Origin: Pseudomonadota bacterium
GTDB lineage: Bacteria > Pseudomonadota > Alphaproteobacteria > Ferrovibrionales > Ferrovibrionaceae
NCBI GenBank assembly: GCA_023434425.1
Contig: JAEYSS010000181.1
Span: forward strand, 1 to 20,041
Direction: 5' to 3'
Length of the DNA stretch: 20,041 bases
Below the pieces are notes generated by a model. It did no database searches, had not been told where the DNA came from, and saw only the letters and a list, made by a program, of their open reading frames with translations. Both the position numbers and the translations under genes were made by a program. How positions within the stretch are numbered: position 1 is the first letter of the stretch; every line of letters starts with the position of its first letter. Below, one piece after another: positions 14,092 to 20,041 of this stretch.

Positions 14092-14472
14092 ATGATGATG
14101 CAAGAGCGTTTTTCGGGTGCGGGATATTTTTCATCCAGGACGGTGGCGGATATCGCACCCGCTGCGGCCTGGCCGGTGCCCGCCATGACGCGAGACCTGA
14201 TCGATCACATCGTCGAGCGGTATCACGAAACGCACCGGCGTGACCTGCCCGTGCTGATCGGACTGGCGCGGGAGGTGGAAGCGGTCCATGCGGAGCCCCC
14301 GGCGTTGCCGGCAGACCTCTCACGGCTGCTGCAGACGATGCGGCTGGAACTCGAAATGCATATGTGCAAGGAGGAGCATATCGTCTTCGCCCTGATCAAG
14401 GAGGGCGACGGTCCGCTGATCGCAAGTGCCATCGAGATGATGATGCTGGATCACGGGCGGCTCGCCACAGGC
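14092..14472 (+). pseudogene. Truncated Ric/YtfE-like di-iron repair protein gene
   Basis: About 127 codons match the hemerythrin-like domain of Ric (YtfE/ScdA/DnrN), which repairs Fe-S clusters after NO damage. The match includes DLIDHIVERYHETHRRDLPVL (34-54), Val-His66-Ala, and EMHMCKEEHIVFALIKEGDG with His90 and Glu94. The match fades just after His121 (MMMLDH). The final helix, which in E. coli YtfE provides His204 and Glu208, is absent. The N-terminal DUF542 domain with its Cys-Cys motif is also missing, with only TVADIAPAA left. The frame continues to 14877, but only as antisense of the neighbouring secreted-protein gene. The start is ATG 14092 with AGGAAAGGG upstream, behind an intact promoter. 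I infer a non-functional remnant created at the junction with the pilus cluster. A short functional hemerythrin-like protein is a weaker alternative. Confidence 0.72.
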
Positions 14473-14964
14473 TCAGCGCGCCTTGATCACCAGCAGCAGG
14501 CGATCTTGGTAACTGCCGGTGGCCGAACCGGTCGCCTTCGGCAACACCATTTCGATAGCCTGCGCCCCCGCAGGCTCAGCGCCGAGAGCCGCCGGCGTTG
14601 CGGCGGCGAGGGCCGCAGCATAGGCCATCACGGCACCCGTCCCTTGGTCGACCAGGGCGGGACTGCCGGACGCATCCGCATTCGCCGACAGAAGGCTGAC
14701 GGTGAAATGCCGGGTATTGGCGCTGACGAACATGTCCGCGAGCTTGAACCGCTGCTGCACCGGCGCCTGCAGATTGATCGAGGAGGCCGACCAGCTCGAC
14801 AGCCAGACCGAGGCCCGGGCAGGAACATGGCCCGCCAGCCGGAGGCTGGAGGCAGTGCCGGCATGGGACAGCGATGAGGACAGCAGCACGCCGACAGCCA
14901 GCCCCGACGCACTGATCGTGCGGAGCTGCGCGGCAATCCGGAACTTGATGATGCTCGCCATCAT
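14473..14964 (-). CDS. Small secreted protein ending the pilus operon
   Basis: I do not recognise this 163-residue protein. It has a likely Sec signal peptide (about 1-35, ending LSHA) and a beta-rich mature part of about 128 residues without cysteine. It closes with GSYQDRLLLVIKA, which resembles the last strand of SCPU/pilin-type subunits (pattern G-x-Y-x-D-x-hydrophobic). That ending and its position 32 nt after the tip-like subunit suggest a further fimbrial subunit or accessory factor; this is inference. The ribosome binding site is weak, with no clear purine tract before ATG 14964 or ATG 14961. Its stop lies directly at the junction with the truncated ric gene. Confidence 0.65.
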   Translation of the reverse strand: MMASIIKFRIAAQLRTISASGLAVGVLLSSSLSHAGTASSLRLAGHVPARASVWLSSWSASSINLQAPVQQRFKLADMFVSANTRHFTVSLLSANADASGSPALVDQGTGAVMAYAAALAAATPAALGAEPAGAQAIEMVLPKATGSATGSYQDRLLLVIKAR

Positions 14965-14996
14965 GGCCCGCTTAAGAGGTTACGGCTTGTGCCGCG

Positions 14997-15941
14997 TCAT
15001 CGCAGGGTGAGTACCGACAAGTCTATCGTATCACTGTAATCCCCCGCCGAGGCCGAACCAATATCCCCGACGGTGAAATTGATCAGATGCTGCCGGCCGC
15101 TGGCGTCCGTCAGGTCGTTACTGAGAATGGCTTGCATCGGAACCCCGCGTCGCAACTGAAGATTTCCGCTGTCGACCGAAATCGTGTAGGGCACCTCGCT
15201 GCCGTCCGATGCGTCGACATGCCGCAGCACGCCGTTGGCGGACTGAAAGTTAATGCGATAGCCGGCATTGCTGCGGACCTTGAGCCGCACGTCGCGCCGC
15301 GTGCCGGCGCGCAGATTCTGGAAATTGACCGTGTAGCTGCCGCGTCCGACGTCGAAGTCGCCGCCCTCGGAGAATGACAATTCGGCCACGGCCGGCACCG
15401 GCACGGTAAATGCGAAGCGCCGCCGGTCGCGCAGGACCGGATTCGCCAGACTACCTTCGTAAACCGATATCTCCATTTGATCGGTATACTGACCGGGCGG
15501 CACCACCTGCTGAGGCGCGAGCGCGAGCGCGAACTGGAAGGATGCCGTCCCTTCCCCGGTAGCCATGGTCGACGCGAAGGTTTCGCTCACCGAGGCAAGG
15601 TTGAGCGCACTGAGCGGCTGCGAGCCGCTCGCATCCTTGGCCAGCGTATATTGCAGTGTCGCGCTGCCATGCCGCAGCAGGCCCGCACCGCGGCCCGTCG
15701 TAACCGTCGGTGCGACGGTGGCGAAGAAGCTGCAGCCGCCATCGGAACTGCGGATCCGGAATGTCACCGCCTGCGCCACACGCCGTGCATCGAACACGTC
15801 GTATCCCCGGCCGCGCGCGCCGGTCCAGGTCGTCGAGGTCAGATCGGTGATCGACAGCGCGCAGGCAGCGGCCGGCTGCAGCAGCGCCGTCAGCGCCAGC
15901 ATGGCTCCGGTTGAGATCAGTGTATCGAGAAAGCGCCGCAT
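14997..15941 (-). CDS. Two-domain SCPU (spore coat U) subunit, probable pilus tip
   Basis: This secreted protein has 314 residues with a signal peptide at about 1-26 (ending PAAA). It seems to hold two SCPU-like beta-sandwich domains. One spans about 27-170, with Cys27 and Cys70 as a likely disulfide, and ends near GQYTDQMEISVY. The other spans about 180-314, containing LKVRSNAGYRINFQSANGVL and ending AGDYSDTIDLSVL. In archaic chaperone-usher systems a two-domain subunit encoded after the usher acts as the tip adhesin (family knowledge). The start at 15941 has GAGGCGGA upstream and lies 17 nt after the usher stop. The final strand of each domain shows the usual alternating hydrophobic pattern. 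Confidence 0.85.
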   Translation of the reverse strand: MRRFLDTLISTGAMLALTALLQPAAACALSITDLTSTTWTGARGRGYDVFDARRVAQAVTFRIRSSDGGCSFFATVAPTVTTGRGAGLLRHGSATLQYTLAKDASGSQPLSALNLASVSETFASTMATGEGTASFQFALALAPQQVVPPGQYTDQMEISVYEGSLANPVLRDRRRFAFTVPVPAVAELSFSEGGDFDVGRGSYTVNFQNLRAGTRRDVRLKVRSNAGYRINFQSANGVLRHVDASDGSEVPYTISVDSGNLQLRRGVPMQAILSNDLTDASGRQHLINFTVGDIGSASAGDYSDTIDLSVLTLR

Positions 15942-15958
15942 GGCATCCGCCTCTGGGC

Positions 15959-18526
15959 TCAGGGTTCCATCATATAGACCAGCCGGCCCAGTTGCACATG
16001 ACCGGCACTGCCCGCCGGAACAACAAAGACGACGGCATTCTCCGGCGCATTGGCCATGATCAGCCGGAACCGTCCCGGCGACAGACCCTCGACCCGGAAG
16101 CGGCCGGCGCGGCTGGTGAAGAACTCGATCGGCGGCCGCGTCGGATCGTCGAGCGACAGGATCTGTCCGCGTTCCAGCGGCAGTGGCTTGTCTGCCGGAT
16201 CGACCAGGATGGCATCGCCCAGGACCGTCGCGCCGGTTCCGACCGGGATCACGACACCGCTGCGGTAGGTCGGATGCACATTGTAAACCTGTTGACCGAG
16301 TTCGTAGCCAAGCGGCAGATCGGGTGAATCGAACACCACATGATGCTGATAATACGACGCCAGATCCGGCAGGATGGCCGTACCCAGAAAATCCGATTGT
16401 GCCGAAGGCTGCTCGTCGACCGGATTGACCTCGACCTTCTGCCCGGACAGTGCCGGATGGCGCGGGAACAGGGCGAAACTATCGGAGATCGGGCGTGAAA
16501 TGGCAAAATGCCCGTCGGCAAAGGCCAGTGCGGTTCCCAGGTTCACCGTCGTGCGCCTGCTGCGGCCATCGCCGTCCTGCCGGGCCAGCGAATTGGTCTG
16601 GGCCACTCTGCCGGCGAAGCGGTAACCGGTATAGCTGACGCTGCCATCCGCCATGTCGTTGTCGACATCGCGGGTCAGCGACAGGTCGGCATCCACCGCA
16701 TCGACCCGGGTCGGCGAGGTATACGACCAATCGGCCCGCTTGGCCTGCCGGCTGGTGTCATACGAGCTGCCGAAGCGGTGACCGCTCGAGAACGGGAACC
16801 ATGAAATCGAGAAGAACATACGGTTGTCGATATCGCCGGCGCTGGATCGGCGGGTGCCCAGCAGCAGATAGGCCGTCACTTCACGGCCCAGCGGCAGGCT
16901 GAAATTGAGGTCGGCCGTCGTGACGTCAGGCTGATCGTCGCGACCGAACTGCCGGCCGAGTCCAAAACTGCCGTAGAGATCGCCGGTCAGCTTCTGGCCA
17001 TAGAGAACGGCCGCATCCAACGCCACGAGATTGCTCGGCACGGTCTGCCCCAGCGCGGCAAAGGACGGGCTGCGGAAAGTGAGGCTGGAGGCCAGCGTGC
17101 GATTGGCGCCGTCAATCGCCGGCCGTTCGGTATAGCGGTGCTGCAGCCGCAAGGCCGCACCGGTCGCCAGCGGTCGCGTCGTATCCGTGTCCGTCTCCAA
17201 TTCAGCGTCAGCGCGCAGCCGGCTGAATGCGGCATCGAGACGGAAGGTGCCGATGTCCGTAGCCCAGCGGCCCTCGCCGCCGATGACATCGATATCCCGT
17301 GAGCCCTGGTAATTGGCGCCTAGGGTCAGCTGGTCGCTGAGGCCATAGGCGTGAAAGGCCGACAGCACCCGGTCGCTGTCATCGTACCGCCGGCCCCGCG
17401 TCGTCACTTCCGAGGGAACGCCGGCGGCGTAGCTGAAATCATGTTCGCCCGCACCGAGCACCGCGGTGTCGTAAACGAAGGGAAAATTGACCACGTCGAC
17501 CCGCCCGACCTCGTCGGTGATGCGCAGCGTGACATCGTTGGTGCCGCTGACAAAGGGGAAGTCTCGCATGTTGTAGCGCCCCGGCCCGAGATCGAGGGTC
17601 CGCACCCGCTGGCCGTTGACGATCACATCGACGCGGGAATTGCGATCGATATCGAGCTGGGACTGCCCGGATGGCACGCTGGCACGGTAAGGCTGCAGCC
17701 CGAAATTGCGGGCAAACACGAAGCCGCCGGCGCGCTGTGTCGTCTGGAATCCGTCCAGGCCGTAACGCATGTCGCCGAAGCTGTAGCGTGTGCGCGCCTC
17801 GGCATCGTCATGGACAAAGCGGACATCGCCGCGCTGCCAGTGCGTCGTCCCCTCGTCGCGGTATGTGCCAACACCTTCGATCACATTGCCGAACAGGTTG
17901 CCTGCAGCATCGAGGTCGAGGATGAGGGGCTGGTCCTCCTGCCGGGGCGTGACATAGTCGCGGGCGGCGAGAAAATTGATATAGCCGCTGACATCGGCAG
18001 GTCCGGTGAGCTGCGATGCATCGGTCACATACCCTTGGGTCAGGCTGAGCATGCGCATGGTCTGCATATCCAGCGGCACGTCCAGCCGGGCCTCCACGCG
18101 CTCCAGATCGAAAATCAGTCGGATACCGGTACTGCGGATGCTGCTGGCCGCCAGCTGGCCCGACGGCAAGACCTGGCGGCGCAATTCGGCAAGAACCTGT
18201 GGCTGCAGATAACCGCTCACCAGTCGCAGGAACACGGCGGCGTCGAAGGAGCGCAGGTCATCGGGGTCGGCAATCGTCGCGGGGATTTCGCCGATCTGCA
18301 CCTGGCCGAACAGCAGGGGAATATCCAGCTGGATGGGGGCAGCCCGCTGCCGTGCGACACGGGGCCCGTCTGCTCTGCCGGGCGGGCTGTCCTGTGCCGC
18401 CGCTGCCTGCGACTGAGGGGTTTGCGGCTGAATGGTCTGGCCCTGGGCCTCGGCCGCCGCGAGCAGGATCACGGGCCAGATTGTCTGACAGATCCGTCGC
18501 AGCTTTGCCTGCGGCTCCAGTTCCAT
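15959..18526 (-). CDS. Outer-membrane usher of an archaic chaperone-usher pilus
   Basis: The usher (855 residues) is a beta-barrel pore that recruits chaperone-subunit complexes and threads the growing fibre out of the cell. A signal peptide (about 1-29) is followed by a Gln/Ala-rich linker and the periplasmic N-domain (about 66-200). The barrel and plug region carries typical phrases, SRVDVIVNGQRVRTLDLGPG and GTNDVTLRITDEVGRVD, just before FVYDTAVLGAGEHDFSYAAG. C-terminal domains end with GQILSLDDPTRPPIEFFTSRAGRF-type sequence (about 790-815) and VQLGRLVYM. Length is normal and the frame is intact. The start at 18526 has GGGGGCGGA upstream. The gene lies 65 nt after the chaperone gene, a gap that contains a strong hairpin. 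Confidence 0.93.
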   Translation of the reverse strand: MELEPQAKLRRICQTIWPVILLAAAEAQGQTIQPQTPQSQAAAAQDSPPGRADGPRVARQRAAPIQLDIPLLFGQVQIGEIPATIADPDDLRSFDAAVFLRLVSGYLQPQVLAELRRQVLPSGQLAASSIRSTGIRLIFDLERVEARLDVPLDMQTMRMLSLTQGYVTDASQLTGPADVSGYINFLAARDYVTPRQEDQPLILDLDAAGNLFGNVIEGVGTYRDEGTTHWQRGDVRFVHDDAEARTRYSFGDMRYGLDGFQTTQRAGGFVFARNFGLQPYRASVPSGQSQLDIDRNSRVDVIVNGQRVRTLDLGPGRYNMRDFPFVSGTNDVTLRITDEVGRVDVVNFPFVYDTAVLGAGEHDFSYAAGVPSEVTTRGRRYDDSDRVLSAFHAYGLSDQLTLGANYQGSRDIDVIGGEGRWATDIGTFRLDAAFSRLRADAELETDTDTTRPLATGAALRLQHRYTERPAIDGANRTLASSLTFRSPSFAALGQTVPSNLVALDAAVLYGQKLTGDLYGSFGLGRQFGRDDQPDVTTADLNFSLPLGREVTAYLLLGTRRSSAGDIDNRMFFSISWFPFSSGHRFGSSYDTSRQAKRADWSYTSPTRVDAVDADLSLTRDVDNDMADGSVSYTGYRFAGRVAQTNSLARQDGDGRSRRTTVNLGTALAFADGHFAISRPISDSFALFPRHPALSGQKVEVNPVDEQPSAQSDFLGTAILPDLASYYQHHVVFDSPDLPLGYELGQQVYNVHPTYRSGVVIPVGTGATVLGDAILVDPADKPLPLERGQILSLDDPTRPPIEFFTSRAGRFRVEGLSPGRFRLIMANAPENAVVFVVPAGSAGHVQLGRLVYMMEP

Positions 18527-18553
18527 TGACGGTTCCGCCCCCTGCGAGGATCG

Positions 18554-18585
18554 CGGCGACGGAGCAGGTCACCCACCCGTCGCCG
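18554..18585 (-). other. Hairpin between chaperone and usher genes
   Basis: A 9-bp perfect inverted repeat (CGGCGACGG, 18554-18562, and CCGTCGCCG, 18577-18585) with a 14-nt loop fills much of the 65-nt gap. No T run follows, so a full terminator is unlikely. It could stabilise or process the message. Confidence 0.5.
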
Positions 18586-18591
18586 TCCAGC

Positions 18592-19356
18592 CTATTGCAG
18601 CGGCGTGTATGTCAGTTTCGCCGTCAGCGCGCCCGAGGGCAGCCCGGCAGGCATCGGCAGCAGGAAGCGCCGCTGCGCGCCGGCAAGGATGTTTTCGCCA
18701 TTCAGCTGTCCGTCGACGACGACCTTGTCGAGCGTGACGTTGGTGCTGCCGCTGCTTACGGTCAGGGACGGCTCGTCGATGATGGCGTGACGGGTCCCCT
18801 TGTTCTGGAGAACGACTTCCAGCTGCGAACCGCCCGGCACGGCACGGGCCGAGGCGACCACGATATCGGCTTTGGCGCCCTTGGGCACGACATAGATCGA
18901 ACCGATATAGCGAACGGTAAGGAAGACCGAGGCGCCGGGGGAATCGCGGCGCATGTTCAGCGGCGTTTCCTCGGCGACGATCCGGTAGGACAGTTCGGTC
19001 TTCGGCGCCGGATCGCCAACCCATTTGACGCGAACGCCGCGGCTCGACTTGGGCGGCAGGATGATCTCGGTCGGGAAGACCGTGAAATCCTCGGTCTCCG
19101 CCATGGTCTCGTTGCCATCCGGATCGACGGCGCGACCGGTCATCTTGATCGTGACGGTGACCGGTTCGTTGCGGTCGTTCTCGACCTGGAACACCTGATT
19201 GACGCCGCGCCCGCTCGGCTCGAAATCCTGCGAGATCGGCACCAGCTGGAAGGCCGCGGCAGGCAGCGGGGCCAGAGCGATAGCCATCAGGCCGACGGCA
19301 AGGCCGGTACGGGCGACCGCCTGGCGCAGACCGGAAGTCAGGGAGATTGTGTGCAT
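18592..19356 (-). CDS. Periplasmic pilus chaperone (PapD-like)
   Basis: This 254-residue protein has a signal peptide (about 1-35, ending PAAA) and the two immunoglobulin-like domains of PapD-type chaperones. Domain 1 shows VNQVFQVENDRNEPVTVTI, the FTVFPTEIILPPKSSRGVRVKW block (the subunit-binding edge strand), and SYRIVAEETPL, the usual end of domain 1. Domain 2 starts near FLTVRYIGSIYVVP and includes LEVVLQNKGTRHAII. It holds pilin subunits by donor-strand complementation before delivery to the usher. The start at 19356 has GAGGG upstream and lies 7 nt after the SCPU pilin stop, so coupled translation is likely. The sequence style is that of the archaic (sigma) class associated with SCPU pilins. 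Confidence 0.92.
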   Translation of the reverse strand: MHTISLTSGLRQAVARTGLAVGLMAIALAPLPAAAFQLVPISQDFEPSGRGVNQVFQVENDRNEPVTVTIKMTGRAVDPDGNETMAETEDFTVFPTEIILPPKSSRGVRVKWVGDPAPKTELSYRIVAEETPLNMRRDSPGASVFLTVRYIGSIYVVPKGAKADIVVASARAVPGGSQLEVVLQNKGTRHAIIDEPSLTVSSGSTNVTLDKVVVDGQLNGENILAGAQRRFLLPMPAGLPSGALTAKLTYTPLQ

Positions 19357-19363
19357 GGTGCCC

Positions 19364-19930
19364 TCAGTTCATATTCAGGGATATCGTGACGATATCCTGG
19401 TAGGTGCCGGCGCCGAGACCTGGGTTTCCGGCGAAGTTGACATACAGGCTGCTGGTCTCGTTGTTGATCTTGGCGCTGGTGACCTGGCGACCGATCTGGC
19501 CCGTGCAGGCCGATGCCAGCAGACCGCTCACCACGGCCTGACTGCCGCCGGTGGTCGGATTGTTGAATTCCGCCGCGTAAGACAGGTATTCGCCCGAATC
19601 ATCGCTGTGCAGTTTACCACCGGCAGGCGAAATCGCACAGTTCATAGAACTTACGGCGAGGGTATAGCTGCGGTTTCCGGTGCAGTTCTGCAGCATGGTC
19701 CCCACCAGCACGCGCTGGGCGCCCGCCACGGTGATCGGCAGGTTCGCCGCTTGGGCATCTGCAGTAACTGCCACCGTGCATTTGCCGGCCACGGCACCCG
19801 ACAGCAGAATGGTGCTGGCCGCATCGCAGACATCGCATTCCCGCACCAGATAGGGAGCGGCAATCAGGCCGCCGATAACCGCGACTGCCGCCGCACCGAT
19901 CCCTGTCAGCTTGCGCTGCCTGCCCATCAT
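19364..19930 (-). CDS. SCPU-domain pilin subunit
   Basis: This 188-residue protein has a single SCPU domain, seen in the Cys-containing N-terminal strand (ILLSGAVAGKCTVAV) and the terminal strand LGAGTYQDIVTISLNMN. The N-terminus is unusual. A hydrophobic segment (about 12-27) is followed by VRECDVCDA rather than a classic Ala-x-Ala cleavage site, so it may be cleaved atypically or stay membrane-anchored. Six cysteines are present (RECDVC, GKC, QNC, MNC, SAC), more than the usual pair. ATG 19930 or 19927 can serve as start. It follows another pilin gene by 76 nt, with a strong hairpin between them, and precedes the chaperone gene. Confidence 0.83.
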   Translation of the reverse strand: MMGRQRKLTGIGAAAVAVIGGLIAAPYLVRECDVCDAASTILLSGAVAGKCTVAVTADAQAANLPITVAGAQRVLVGTMLQNCTGNRSYTLAVSSMNCAISPAGGKLHSDDSGEYLSYAAEFNNPTTGGSQAVVSGLLASACTGQIGRQVTSAKINNETSSLYVNFAGNPGLGAGTYQDIVTISLNMN

Positions 19931-19956
19931 GCCTCGCTGGTCCGGTTGGCCCGTTT

Positions 19957-19989
19957 GCCGTCACGGGCGGCGGAACCTCCCGTGACGGC
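19957..19989 (-). other. Strong hairpin between two pilin genes
   Basis: A perfect 11-bp inverted repeat (GCCGTCACGGG, 19957-19967, and CCCGTGACGGC, 19979-19989) with an 11-nt loop lies in the 76-nt gap downstream of the first pilin. On the minus strand AAACGG follows, not a T run. It may act as a partial terminator or 3' stabiliser, letting the first pilin be expressed above the downstream genes. Confidence 0.6.
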
Positions 19990-20006
19990 CTGCGGCATCT
20001 TCCGGC

Positions 20007-20041
20007 TTACTTGACCGCCAGAACGACGGTCAGCGTATCGG
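20007..20041 (-). CDS. 3' end of a pilin-like gene (partial)
   Basis: Only the last 10 codons and the stop are in the window, reading DTLTVVLAVK. The alternating hydrophobic pattern after Asp-Thr matches the final beta strand of SCPU pilins (compare the ending of the subunit at 14997-15941). With the same strand and a shared operon, it is most likely another, possibly major, pilin subunit. Confidence 0.6.
   Translation of the reverse strand, partial: DTLTVVLAVK

Noticed and set aside
14440..14480. Insertion sequence or attachment site at the ric/pilus junction
   Set aside because: No transposase, terminal inverted repeat, target duplication or tRNA end is visible; the genes simply abut.
17351..19389. 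Two plus-strand frames of about 390 codons opposite the usher and chaperone genes
   Set aside because: Both mirror intact pilus genes, and their translations show only shadow composition.
1..20041. tRNA, rRNA or CRISPR elements
   Set aside because: No cloverleaf, rRNA signature or regularly spaced repeat was seen on either strand.

Overview
The window is GC-rich, has tightly packed genes, and looks like an alphaproteobacterial chromosome, possibly Rhodospirillales-like. That placement is an inference from the gene order nosRZDFYLX with a Tat-exported NosZ, from NosX, and from a pseudoazurin electron carrier. No rRNA, tRNA, CRISPR array, integrase or insertion sequence was recognised.

Region 1 (1-4750) is an accessory block. 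It opens with a scrambled remnant of an AprA-like flavoprotein gene. A terminator, a pseudoazurin gene and a divergent cysteine-free Crp/Fnr-family regulator (Dnr/NnrR type) follow. After these come small genes that often travel with denitrification loci: a DUF1858 redox-disulfide protein, a MIP18/DUF59 Fe-S assembly-type protein, a DUF2249 protein, an NnrS-like polytopic membrane protein, and a ferritin-like protein on the opposite strand.

Region 2 (4750-13934) is a complete nitrous oxide reductase operon, nosR-nosZ-nosD-nosF-nosY-nosL-nosX. Most of its genes overlap or abut. NosZ reduces N2O to N2 in the periplasm. NosR and the flavin transferase NosX supply and maintain electron flow, NosDFY and NosL mature the copper centres, and pseudoazurin at 508-954 can plausibly deliver electrons to NosZ.

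Five 14-bp sites of the form TTG-N8-CAA lie in the intergenic regions (1031, 2123, 4811, 4860, 14004). Four have a -10-like hexamer 29-32 bp from the box centre, the spacing of a class II Fnr/Dnr promoter. This ties pseudoazurin, the accessory block, nos and a downstream ric fragment into one probable NO/low-oxygen regulon, perhaps controlled by the regulator encoded here.

Region 3 (14000-20041) starts with a ric/ytfE-like di-iron repair gene that keeps its promoter but lacks both ends of the usual protein. It runs directly into a minus-strand archaic chaperone-usher pilus cluster. In transcription order that cluster is a pilin (partial at the window edge), an SCPU pilin, a PapD-like chaperone, an usher, a two-domain SCPU tip-like subunit, and a small unrecognised secreted protein. 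Two strong hairpins sit between cistrons of this operon.
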